A DNA stretch of 64,000 nucleotides from Atherix ibis. Taxonomy: Eukaryota; Arthropoda; Insecta; Diptera; Athericidae. The notes beneath the pieces are model-generated. The model worked only from the letters and a program-made list of their open reading frames with translations. It was not told where the DNA came from and searched no databases. The stretch is from positions 66,126,220 through 66,190,219 of the forward strand of contig OY282609.1 in NCBI GenBank assembly GCA_958298945.1, written 5' to 3'. Every line of letters starts with the position of its first letter. Position 1 is the first letter of the stretch. Shown one piece after another: positions 45,303-57,419 of the stretch. The position numbers and the translations under genes are program-made.

Positions 45303-46826
45303 TTAATTTTTACTGAAATAAATTTTTACTGAAATAAATTTTTACTGAAATAAATTTTTACTGAAATAAATTTTTACTGAAATAAATTTTTACTGAAATA
45401 AATTTTTACTGAAATAAATTTTTACTGAAATAAATTTTTACTGAAAATTTTTACTGAAAATTTTTACTGAAAATTTTTACTGAAAATTTTTACTGAAAAT
45501 TTTTACTGAAAATTTTTACTGAAAATTTTTACTGAAAATTTTTACTGAAAATTTTTACTGAAAATTTTTACTGAAAATTTTTACTGAAAATTTTTACTGA
45601 AAATTTTTACTGAAAATTTTTACTGAAAATTTTTACTGAAAATTTTTACTGAAAATTTTTACTGAAAATTTTTACTGAAAATTTTTACTGAAAATTTTTA
45701 CTGAAAATTTTTACTGAAAATTTTTACTGAAAATTTTTACTGAAAATTTTTACTGAAAATAATTTACTGAAAATTTTTACTGAAAATAATTTACTGAAAA
45801 TTTTTACTGAAAATAATTTACTGAAAATTTTTACTGAAAATTTTTACTGAAAATAATTTACTGAAAATTTTTACTGAAAATTTTTACTGAAAATTTTTAC
45901 TGAAAATTTTTACTGAAAATTTTTACTGAAAATTTTTACTGAAAATTTTTACTGAAAATTTTTACTGAAAATTTTTACTGAAAATTTTTACTGAAAATTT
46001 TTACTGAAAATTTTTACTGAAAATTTTTACTGAAAATTTTTACTGAAAATTTTTACTGAAAATTTTTACTGAAAATTTTTACTGAAAATTTTTACTGAAA
46101 ATTTTTACTGAAAATTTTTACTGAAAATTTTTACTGAAAATTTTTACTGAAAATTTTTACTGAAAATTTTTACTGAAAATTTTTACTGAAAATTTTTACT
46201 GAAAATTTTTACTGAAAATTTTTACTGAAAATTTTTACTGAAAATTTTTACTGAAAATTTTTACTGAAAATTTTTACTGAAAATTTTTACTGAAAATTTT
46301 TACTGAAAATTTTTACTGAAAATTTTTACTGAAAATTTTTACTGAAAATTTTTACTGAAAATTTTTACTGAAAATTTTTACTGAAAATTTTTACTGAAAA
46401 TTTTTACTGAAAATTTTTACTGAAAATTTTTACTGAAAATTTTTACTGAAAATTTTTACTGAAAATTTTTACTGAAAATTTTTACTGAAAATTTTTACTG
46501 CAAGTTTTTACTGAAAATTTTTACTGCAAGTTTTTACTGAAAATTTTTACTGCAAGTTTTTACTGAAAATTTTTACTGAAAATTTTTACTGAAAATTTTT
46601 ACTGAAAATTTTTACTGAAAATTTTTACTGAAAATTTTTACTGAAAATTTTTACTGAAAATTTTTACTGAAAATTTTTACTGAAAATTTTTACTGAAAAT
46701 TTTTACTGAAAATTTTTACTGAAAATTTTTACTGAAAATTTTTACTGAAAATAATTTACTGAAAATTTTTACTGAAAATTTTTACTGAAAATTTTTACTG
46801 AAAATTTTTACTGAAAATTTCCACTA
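45303..46826 (+). repeat. Satellite array 1: 13-bp unit, about 1.5 kb
   Basis: The array starts with about eight 16-bp units (ACTGAAATAAATTTTT) and from about 45440 continues as roughly 106 copies of the 13-bp unit TTTTTACTGAAAA. The 16-bp form equals the 13-bp form plus TAA. Variants are clustered: a longer AATAATTTACTG form at about 45760-45860 and once near 46750, and a CAAG form repeated at 46500-46552. Most units are identical, so the array is young or well homogenised. No coding meaning is apparent. The same unit, inverted, makes array 2. Confidence 0.97.
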
Positions 46827-46980
46827 AAATATAAAAAAAATTATTTATTCATTTATTTATAAAGACAGATAATCCCAGCGTTACGCCGCTGCTAGGACCA
46901 TAAAGCACTTCCCAAATTTTTAACAAAATTTTTCTGATTTCTTTTTTATGTTTACAAAAATTGTACAAATTTACTTAATA

Positions 46981-47450
46981 CAGAGTGGGCAATCTTGGAC
47001 TGACTGGTTTCAAATTCATATTTATTTTTTATATTTGAATTTTAAAATTTTTTTTTTGCAGATTATAAAAAATTTGATAAAAAATTTTCTCTCCATACTC
47101 AGTGCAAGAATGTGTCAAAATTGTTGAATTTTAAATTTCTTCCGGACGATCTATTATTACAACACAAAGAAGATATCGTCAGCATTTTAATACTATCACA
47201 ACTCCCAGTGCAAACATGGTAAGAAACTTAATAACGTGATGCAGTATTTGATGAGCCACGAAAAATTTTAATCAACCTGTTCGCAATGAAGAAGTTGTAG
47301 ATGCTGTATGCGAAAGTGTCAACAATGATCCACTGGTCGACGTGCTACTGAACTGGGCATCTTAAAATTCAATTGGCTCAATAATTATTGTCGAGCGTTG
47401 CAGAATAACGGCTACAATATGCCAAAAACAGTGCGAGTTGGCCCACCCTG
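46981..47450 (+). mobile_element. Short deleted Tc1/mariner-like element
   Basis: 470 bp between TA 46979-46980 and TA 47451-47452. Ends CAGAGTGGGCAATC and, inverted, CAGGGTGGGCCAAC form imperfect terminal repeats. Inside, plus-strand scraps read SSGRSIITTQRRYRQHF, ARNEEVVDAVCESVNND-like codons and TGRRATELGI, the paired helix-turn-helix region of a Tc1/mariner-superfamily transposase, in several frames. The catalytic domain is missing. It sits just after satellite array 1. Confidence 0.72.
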
Positions 47451-47452
47451 TA

Positions 47453-50400
47453 CTAATTAAAAACTTTAAAATTTTATTGATTACTTAAATTTTTTAATTT
47501 GCTTAACACTATCTTAATCTTGTAGGTATATTCTAAAAATTTGTATTTAAATATTTTTTCTGAAACTTTTACTGGAATTTTGATATGAATGTTAGATCAC
47601 GTTTACTATCTGAATTGGGTTATACTGTGCTAAAAATGAACCTATCGATATATTTTTTATATTACTAGCCAACCTTAAGAAACCCTAAGGATTATATAAT
47701 ATTTCTATAATCATAAATTTTTCTGAAATAAAAAAAAATTGTAAATTGAATATGTCTTATCCCTCCGCCTAGAATATAAAATGAAATTTATCGCCAACCG
47801 GTTTTTGTGGTTAATTTTGGCAACCAAACTATTAAAATAAAATAAAAAGGGCCGACAAAAATCTTTTATAGGAGATCATACCAAGTTGAGTTGAAATTGT
47901 AGAGAAAAATATAAAACCGAATACCATATTTGGAATAAAAATGTTATAAAAATATAAACCGAATATTAACTGAAAATTATTAATAAACTTTAGTACAAAC
48001 GCATAAACTCTGATCATAAACTCGCATTTTGGCAACGAAAAGTCCTTGTCTAGAAACTTTCGTTATGCAACGATACAAAATTATGCTTATTTTTGAATAC
48101 TTTTATTTGTCAGTACTTGTACCAAATTCCAGTAGGACTAGTTTCCTCATCATATACTCGTAGCTCCCTTAAAAACTAAATAAAACTACTAAAATCCTCG
48201 CCACATAAATCAGCTGGACATTCAGAATCATCAGCAGCTACGCCACAGTTTGGTCTTGACCGGCAGTGCCATAAGTTTTGCTCCAATACAAGTTAATGGA
48301 TAGATGAGTGGATGGATGTACATATGGATAGACACTTGGTGGAGAAAAATAAAAATTTCATAATGGAAATGATGAAAATGTAACATAACCACAGGCGAAT
48401 ATGGAAATATGTCCGTACGAATATATGGAGCGTTGGTACTAAGGAGAACGGTCAATTGCACCATCGTTCTCGCTTTTTGGATAACCGCTATAACTCATAA
48501 TACAGTAACCAATGATGGGGCATTTAACTACCCACAAAGTACAAGCTTTTCCGGGGATGGGAAATGGATGAAGTACACCGAAACTTTCGTAACATGTTCA
48601 ATTGGCAGAACATGTTGAAAACCAGAAGGTGTTGTATACTATTTGACTGGCAGCGTAAGCGCAAAAAATACGGTTCATGCAAAAGAGAAACCGCAAAACG
48701 ATTACGTTGAGTACTGGAGCAATGTGTTATTTGTGCTCACGGTAAATTCATAACCAAATTTCAACAAAACAGCACACCTATTGACGCCTCCCTACTAACT
48801 AGACAGAATCCTTGTTTGTGCACACTGAATTTCATCGAAAACGAACCAAAACGTCACTATTTGATGGCATCTTTACTTTTGCACTCCTGCCATTCTTTAC
48901 AAAAATATCTACTTTAATACCTTTTCTCAAATTAATTTCCAATTTAGTATGCAATTTTGTTTCAATTTGTTGCCATGATGGGGGTAGTATGAGTTAATGG
49001 CAGTTCTCTGATGCTGACTGATGTTGATTATGGCATTTGTACATTTGTACGGGAAGCAGTTATAATAAAACATAAAACTGCTACGACGTATGCTCTAAAC
49101 AGAGCAAAATTTTTCTCATACTCGTACACTAGTGGACGATTGCTTATTTAACTGCAGAGTCCACTATTGGTTCTGCCATAGCTTTCTATCATACCTCAGT
49201 TGCTGCTACTAACAATTGTTGGCATTCAGAATATATTCCAAGTGTTATTATTTTTCGATATACACATGATATTTGTTAGTGAAATGATATGCGAATTTAT
49301 GTATAAAATATCGAATTCGGTGGCATTTACGTATGCTCGTAATGTAACGTAAGTTGTTGGAGCCCTTTTATTCGTAACGTAACGTTATTGTTGGATATGG
49401 TTAGGGATACCCCCCTCAGTTACAGTATATTTAGTAAAATATGTACAAGTGAGTACCTGTCTGGAACATGCCTGACGAGAACTTTATTAATAAATTTCAA
49501 GCTTTTCACATCATTTCTCTTATATTTATTTCATTTTCCATTAATTTGTTCTCGTTTCTAAAATATTCGAATATTTTTTTTTGCAATTAAGTAATCAGCT
49601 ACCCAACGAAAATATCAACTTTGCGTTAGTTCAAAGAGCTCATTTTATACTATTGATTTTTCTTTTCGGATAATTGGTGGTAGATGGATTTCTTGTTATT
49701 ATAGGTGTTCAGTATATATGTGTAGTTGAGAGAATTCTTGTTAATTTAAAAATAAGCTCAAAAACGTTAATGTTAAATGCTTTTAAGGGCTGTCACTGTG
49801 AACAAGATTGAAAAGTCAAAAGGTTTAATGGTGTCGTCTGCAGCAGCTACCTTGCATCAATTATTTAAGTTTTATTTCGGTTTGGGATAATTGAAAAAAA
49901 AACAAGCCCACATAAACTTTCATTCGATAGCAAAATCCTTCTTAATTTATTCACTTTTGGCTCTTATGCTTGTTGTAACAACTATTTGATGGGGAGAGAT
50001 CGGCATGGCGGAGGTTATTAGAAAGAAGTATCGTTAAAATATTAAAAGTTATTTTAAAAGAAATTTCAACAATTTTCATCTTGTCTATACGACACAATAG
50101 TCGAAAGAAAGCGTTTTGATTGTGCTTTTTATTTTCAATATTTTTTATTACAATTATAGAAGCATTCAACATCCTGACGTTAAATTTAATGAAATCTTAA
50201 TACTAAATAAACTTCACAAAAAGAAAATGAAATTTAAAGAAAAAAATTATTTTTAAATGGAAAAAAAATGTCTCAATTAAGGACGAAATTTACTTTTTTG
50301 ATAAATACTTTACAATTGAGTTAAAAAGCAGATTAAATCAATTTTCACTGAAATTGTTCTATTAAAGTTTTTGCTAAATATTTTTAATGAAAAAATATCT

Positions 50401-52130
50401 AACTGAAAGACTATTTTTTATTAAAAATTTTGTAAAATTAATGCTAGTAAATGTTTACGCTCGAAAGATTCCACATAAAATTTTGATGAGAAAAAATTAT
50501 ATTCATCAAATATTTTTGGATATTCTTAATATTTTTTTTTAAAGGTTTTCACTTGAAATGTTAGCTAAAAGATATTGTTAAGAAAACTTTTCTATTAAAC
50601 TTTGAAACTTTCATTTCATATATAAACAATTTTTGCATATTTCTGCTCTCAATAATTTAATATTATTTATAAAAAAATCCATTTGCATAAAATTTTATTA
50701 TTTTTAATTTGTTGATTAAGAGAATTCTCTTAAGTTTAAATGGAGTCCTTCAAGTCATATACTCGTTTTACTAATAGTATATTCTGAAATAAATATTAGA
50801 ACAAAACAAAAATCTAGGAAAATGGAATTGTCCATTGGAGGAAATATGTTTGATCAATTTGTAAATGAAAATATTAGTACACCAAAACTAACAGCAGCAA
50901 CAAGACAAAATTAAAAAAAAATAAAATAAATAGAATAAAGCAGGAGAAATAAAATACTGTAAAGACCCCAGGAGATAGATACACACAAATCCCTTAACCA
51001 ATTCCTATTAAATTGATCATTTAATTAGCACTTCTCGCTTATCAGATTCAATTTAATGTGCGAAGACATAAATAAATTGATATCCAAGTAGAAGAAGATG
51101 GTTAAATGGATTTATACAATGGCCAAACGAAGCTTTCCACTTTTCGACCCCCTCTCACTTATTTTCTAGCTAATAAAAGCTTGCATCAACCATATTCCTC
51201 TGGCATGAATCGAATCCTGTAACGTCTGTTTATGATATTGCCACTGAAATCTATGAAATTTCTTCGAATGTGCATGTACGTGAAAATCATTGAAATTCGA
51301 GTGTATTAGTTATCTTGCAAATAGTCGTTGTAGGGTTTTAACCCTCATTTATGACCAAAAAACATGTTACTTTTTTTGTTCTTCTATTTGACCGTAAATT
51401 GTGTTCACACGAATAAGTTTCGAACTTTATATGAAACGATATGTGATTGTAGAAACACAAGCCCACGAAAATACGACTATTCACGTTAAAGCTTATTGCT
51501 AACAAGGCCCACATTTCTTCGAAAATAAATAGTATCAAATACGAACTAAAAAAAGGTAACAATTTTCTCAGAAACTGTAAGCAAAGAGAAGAGCTAACCT
51601 TTAACAGGGAGTACAATGAATAAGAGGGCGAAGAAAAATTTATCCAAAGAAAAAAAAATCCAATTACAAATGCCAACTAATCTGCTAATGACCATTTTCA
51701 GATAATTACCAGATTAGGTAAGATTATGTTTAAAAAAATTCTTAATAAAAATCGTCCTTGTTATTAAATACAATGAAAACAAAAATCGGAAAATCCAAAT
51801 GTTCATGTAAATACAGAAATCATCAAATACGCTTAAAGCTAGTATTTCATTAATACCAAAATCGGCAAAATAACTTTTACGAGAAAGAATATTTGCATTC
51901 TCAAAATGAAAGTATAAATACCTCTTCAAATGCTTATCAAAAAAATTATCCCAAAACCACCGGCTGATCGTTAATAAATTGTAATTTTTCCAAGCAAAGT
52001 TTTGAAGTTTCAATAAATTTGAAATTAAATTTTTGTAAAAAATCTAACGTAAAAATTATCCATAAAATTTTCAAAAATAATTCAATAGTAAAAATTTTAG
52101 TAAGTAGAAATTACTAGGCATTAATTTTTT
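47453..52130. other. No gene recognised between the two satellite arrays
   Basis: AT-rich with a more mixed section at 48050-49450. The frames at 48231-48464 (minus) and 48409-48618 (plus) overlap on opposite strands and match nothing I know. The hydrophobic minus frame 51338-51676 is probably chance. Scattered single motifs resembling the satellite unit occur (for instance near 47568 and 50340). Confidence 0.5.
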
Positions 52131-52134
52131 GATT

Positions 52135-53852
52135 AAAAATTTTCAGTAGAAATTTCAGTAGAAATTTTCAATAGAAATTTTCAGTAGAAATTTTTAGTAG
52201 AAATTTTCAGTACAAATTTTCAGTAAAAATTTTCAGTAAAAATTTTCAGTAAAAATTTTCAGTAAAAATTTTCAGTAAAAATTTTCAGTAAAAATTTTCA
52301 GTAAAAATTTTCAGTAAAAATTTTCAGTAAAAATTTTCAGTAAAAATTTTCAGTAAAAATTTTCAGTAAAAATTTTCAGTAAAAATTTTCAGTAAAAATT
52401 TTCAGTAAAAGTTTTCAGTAAAAATTTTCAGTAAAAATTTTCAGTAAAAATTTTCAGTAAAAATTTTCAGTAAAAATTTTCAGTAAAAATTTTCAGTAAA
52501 AATTTTCAGTAAAAATTTTCAGTAAAAATTTGCAGTAAAAATTTGCAGTAAAAATTTGCAGTAAAAATTTTCAGTAAAAATTTTCAGTAAAAATTTTCAG
52601 TAAAAATTTTCAGTAAAAATTTTCAGTAAAAATTTTCAGTAAAAATTTTCAGTAAAAATTTTCAGTAAAAATTTTCAGTAAAAATTTTCAGTAAAAATTT
52701 TCAGTAAAAATTTTCAGTAAAAATTTTCAGTAAAAATTTTCAGTAAAAATTTTCAGTAAAAATTTTCAGTAAAAATTTTCAGTAAAAATTTTCAGTAAAA
52801 ATTTTCAGTAAAAATTTTCAGTAAAAATTTTCAGTAAAAATTTTCAGTAAAAATTTTCAGTATAAATTTTCAATAAAAATTTTCAGTATAAATTTTCAAT
52901 AAAAATTTGCAGTAGAAATTTTCAGTAAAAATTTTCAGTAAAAATTTTCAGTAAAAGTTTTCAGTAAAAATTTTCAGTAAAAATTTTCAGTAAAAATTTT
53001 CAGTAAAAATTTTCAGTAAAAATTTTCAGTAAAAATTTTCAGTAAAAATTTTCAGTAAAAATTTGCAGTAAAAATTTTCAGTAAAAATTTTCAGTAAAAA
53101 TTTGCAGTAAAAATTTGCAGTAAAAATTTGCAGTAAAAATTTTCAGTAAAAATTTTCAGTAAAAATTTTCAGTAAAAATTTTCAGTAAAAATTTTCAGTA
53201 AAAATTTTCAGTAAAAATTTTCAGTAAAAATTTTCAGTAAAAATTTTCAGTAAAAATTTTCAGTAAAAATTTTCAGTAAAAATTTTCAGTAAAAATTTTC
53301 AGTAAAAATTTTCAGTAAAAATTTTCAGTAAAAATTTTCAGTAAAAATTTTCAGTAAAAATTTTCAGTAAAAATTTTCAGTATAAATTTTCAATAAAAAT
53401 TTTCAGTATAAATTTTCAATAAAAATTTGCAGTAGAAATTTTCAGCAAAAATAGTGATTAACATTTTTAGTAGATTATTTTCAGCAAAAATATTGAAATT
53501 ACGAGCGTTAATTTTTTGAGTAGACATTTTCAGTAGAAATTTTCAGTAGAAATTTTCAGTAAAAATTTTCAGTAAAAATTTTCAGTAAAAATTTTCAGTA
53601 AAAATTTTTAGTAAAGCTTTTCAGTAAAAATTTTTAGTAAAACTTTTCAGTAAAAATTTTCAGTAATTATTTTCAGTAAAAATTTTCAGTAAAAATTTTC
53701 AGTAAAAATTTTCAATAAAAATTTGCAGTAGAAATTTTCAGCAAAAATATTGATTAACATTTTTAGTAGATTATTTTCAGCAAAAATATTGAAATTACGA
53801 GCATTAATTTTTTGAGCAGACATTTTCAGTAGAAATTTTCAGTAGAACTAAG
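52135..53852 (-). repeat. Satellite array 2: same 13-bp unit, inverted
   Basis: The unit TTTTCAGTAAAAA is the exact reverse complement of the array 1 unit. A degenerate entry (CAGTAGAAATTT forms, 52140-52210) leads into about 95 regular units to about 53440. A non-repetitive interruption at about 53440-53520, more units to about 53715, and a second copy of the interruption at about 53735-53820 follow. Variant units (AAAAG, TTTGCAG triplets, CAATA pairs) recur at intervals of about 520-572 bp, showing larger-scale duplication within the array. Confidence 0.97.
53420..53850. repeat. 296-bp-spaced duplication at the end of array 2
   Basis: The block from TTTGCAGTAGAAATTTTCAG through an unusual non-satellite core (GATTAACATTTTTAGTAG, GAAATTACGAGC) to TTTTTTGAG and back into CAGTAGAAATTTTC occurs twice, starting at about 53421 and 53717, with few differences. 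It carries the only distinctive unique-looking sequence in the array, useful as an anchor. Confidence 0.88.
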
Positions 53853-56800
53853 TAGAAATTTGCCTTTTTTTGAAATTGAAATTTTCTATTTTTGGAGGTT
53901 CCTTATTTCCCAAATGAGCAGTTATTGATGTGATGTTATTTAATGTTATGCGCTGGGGTAATTTTGAGAAGGAATTACCTGTTTCCAGAAAAGGTATTAC
54001 AAAAACTGTATTTATGTGCACGGACAAAGTTGTTATGCGAATTAACATATTTCGGATCCGTTAGGTAAAATTACATATATTACGAAAACTATTATTAATA
54101 TTAATTAGAATCATCGTTTCAGCACTTAGACGAATGTGTACTTAACTGCTAATGGCTGTATTTGATGACAAACAATAACAATTTCCTTGGCAGATTACTT
54201 TTGCTTGATGCATGTGCCATTCTGTAATTTGGTGTAGTATACGTATTTGATTCTATTAAAATGTGAGAGGCAGTAGAAATGATAAAATCTATGAATACAG
54301 GTAGCTATGTAGGTGAGGTGAGATGGTTGAAAGGCGCCAAGAGAAACCGTATCAAGAAAATTGGATTTGGAGCAGGGAGGTAGGATTGAATCTATTGAAA
54401 ATATACTCGTACATTTACAAGACGAAACATTAGAGCTACGATTAATAGCAAATACTGTAGAAGTTGTTATCAAAATAGAAGACGAAGAGGTGTACAAGAT
54501 AAGCAGGCGCGATGTAGTGGGAAAAGGATTTGTAAAGACGCCCGGAAGGAAGCTGACATACAGCAATGAACGGCGAAGCTACCAACGAACAAGAATGAAC
54601 TCATGACGGATATGTTCTTCTTGTGTTTCGTGCTTCCTCTTTAAGTTCCTTAATTTAGTTGTTTTGTTTGAGAATTTTGATGAATTTGCCGCCACTTTTA
54701 TGATTAAGTTGACGTGATTTATATGAGCGAGTGGGTGTACATACTTTTCCGCCTTTCATTCGACTATATTTCTATTTTCATCTTTCGAGCTAAGTACAAG
54801 GAAGCTGTCACCGATTAGAGAATGGTATTTTGACTACTTATTTACTTTAGCACAAGTAGTCACTTGTATGGTACCTACCGACAACGGGCATCGATTTCTG
54901 TGGAATCATTCCCCCTCACACCCATCCATGGTCGAGTGTATAGCATGAGGACCTTATTCCATTATATCTACTCTTTCACATCTTGTCACACCACATTTAT
55001 GAATTCACATATGAACATGTCAAAATGACACGGGATTACAATACAAAAAAGTGCCAGAACTTGGATTTGTGCGAGGGGAATCGGAAACTGGAATGGAGAA
55101 TATTTTCGCATCTACCCTTCATTTTTACAAAAAAAAAAGCTTCTATAATCCACCCATCAACTAGGTATCTACATTTTAGCAATAAGAATCCTTTAGGATT
55201 GCTAACATGGTGTTATTTATGGTCGAACTAGATGTATTTGTCTACTTGTGCATCCTTGCTACACATGCCACTATATGTGTACACATATTGATGTACATAC
55301 GTGTATGTACGTGCGTATGCATGCCTGTATGCACTCATGCGTCTCACATAATTATTATTTACGTTTATTATGATGAGAAAATTTTTAAGAGTCTTAAAAA
55401 ATCACTCAGCTAACATATTACGAGTATTTGCCACTCAAGGATGAGAGTGTCAAAAGGACAAGCAAGCAAATAAACATTTTTATGGTCTTTTTATTACGAC
55501 TATTTTGGTTATTACCCGTTGTTGTTTAGATATTTTCAAAGATTTGGAAATTTTTTTGACAATTTTGTGAAATTTTTATTTTAATTACGTCCTAAAAGTA
55601 TTATTTTGACAAATTTCATTTGCATAAAATTATGTTAATTGCAATTTTGTTTTTGTTTTACTTTTTTTTTTCCTGAGCTTTAACATAGGCGGATAAGAAA
55701 GGGTGAAATTCAATAAAATAAAACAATGAAAGTAGAAATGTTTATTACATTTTTATTAGAAGATTTAATTAAAAAAGTGCTGGGGCTGTTAATATTTTTC
55801 ACGAATAGATAAGGAAGTGAGTGGGTGTGAAAATTAAACGACAAAAATGTGATAATTTTTATATTTAATGAAAGGAAAGTGGTTGTAGATTATGTCCTAT
55901 AGTTTTTGACGGGAAAATCAATAATCCTTTTCGGATTGCTACTATAAATTTCACAAGAATAATCTTCTGACAAGCTAATTGTTATTTTTTTTTTTAATAA
56001 ATTTGGGATATTCTTTTAGACTTGCGTGCAAATTCATATAAGAAACACTTTATGAAGTGGTTTTATATAAAAAATAAATTACTTGAAAGCTTCGAGGTAT
56101 CAAACCATAATTATATTAATGTCGATAAATGGGAAAATATTGGACTGCAAATAAAATAATATTTTTTTTAACTATTTATTTAGGAAAGAAATATGGTATA
56201 CTGTAGCATAGCTTGGAAATAAATTTTGTTCACTATTATAAGTATTGAAAGTATTTCGAAAAATTCATATTTCTTGAATCTTTAAACTTTGTTTTTTAAA
56301 TATTATAAAAATGTCAAAATAAAAACTTGCTTTTAAGAGAATAAAAAAAAAATTATTTTATCCAATATATAATTTTTAAATAAGCATTCTTTTATTTGTG
56401 GAGCTCCTAGACCCAAAAAATCCCTTTCCCAAGTCTTCTATTTAATTAAGTAAAACAATCTAACCACTTTAAATTTATCCTATAAAGTTATGCTCCCAAG
56501 ACGTTGTAAGTGCACTAAGTAGACCTGATGTACAATCATGTTCTCTATATCAAAATTTTACAAAATTACAATTTTTAATAAGTACCTTGATTATTTCGTC
56601 CGTTTTACCAATAGTTGTGATAAATATATCCTTTTAAAAAAGCTTCTAGACTACGTTTGCAACAAGGTAACATCTTTTTATATTTTTTACAATATAATAA
56701 CCACACCAAACAAATGGTCGTATTTGAATAAAAAAGAAAGATAAAAATAAATGTGGAAAAGCATAGATTTTTTTTTTTAAAGGATTCTTGAATTTTTAAT

Positions 56801-57359
56801 ATTATTCATTCTCTATTTTTCGTATCAATTTAAAGCATTATAGAATTTAATAATTAATTAAGAGACAAAATCAAATAAATTTTAATGGCCATTCGAACAT
56901 AATTCTTGCATAAATTCAGTACAGAAATTTTCAATTAAAATAATTTGAAAAGGATTAAATGAGGCTGTTAGGATATCTAATCGACCGACAAAGTGAAAGA
57001 GGCATTCTATTAACGATTAATATTGATAACTGAATTGAATCGAATCGAATAGGAATCGTATCGAAATGCAGAAAATGGAAGGCAATGATTCGAACGATGG
57101 AGTTTCTCATAAATAAGTGTGTGGCAGAAGCAGTCAAACGGAATTCGTCCTCTCTACTTCCGAGGCCGCTTCCAATTCCTACTTGATACGCTTCGACAAT
57201 CCAGGTAGTTGGAGTAAATTTTCTTCGACTGATTTCAACCCAAGGAATGATAGCATGCCCATCTTTCTAGTAAGATTTCCCAAAATGGTAGTACTTTTCA
57301 GTTCGATTCATTGATTCTCAGTGCCATTTTTTAGCTCAAGGGATGACTGTCAGGTGGCT
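53853..57359. other. No gene recognised
   Basis: Mixed composition at 53880-55350, AT-rich afterwards. An 82-codon plus frame at 54361-54606 (charged, Glu/Arg-rich) overlaps a 123-codon minus frame at 54195-54566; neither shows a known domain. A TCGAA-type short repeat lies at about 57029-57062. Confidence 0.45.
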
Positions 57360-57417
57360 GGGTCGGGTTGGGCAATGCTGGGCTCGTATGGACTGGGTTG
57401 ATATGGGCTGGGTTGGG
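57360..57417 (+). repeat. Two adjacent G-quadruplex motifs in a TGGGCTGGGT-type repeat
   Basis: Four GGG runs at 57360, 57365, 57370 and 57380 (loops 2, 2, 7 nt) are followed by four more at 57395, 57405, 57410 and 57415 (loops 7, 2, 2 nt). Both satisfy the usual three-G, loop-of-one-to-seven rule. The surroundings are a degenerate GGGTTGGGCTGGG minisatellite. Very unusual for this AT-rich window. Confidence 0.85.
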
Positions 57418-57419
57418 TC

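Noticed and set aside
45303..46826. Regular short repeats that could suggest a CRISPR-like array
   Set aside because: Units are directly adjacent with no unique spacers, the unit is 13 bp and AT-only apart from ACTG, and the context is an insect genome. It is a tandem satellite.
48231..48618. Possible exon in the mixed-composition patch
   Set aside because: The two best frames overlap on opposite strands, neither contains a known motif, and I see no convincing splice sites. Left as unassigned.
51338..51676. 112-codon hydrophobic minus-strand frame, possible membrane protein
   Set aside because: Phe/Leu/Ser bias is what AT-rich DNA gives; no start context, no neighbours, no repeated or conserved pattern.
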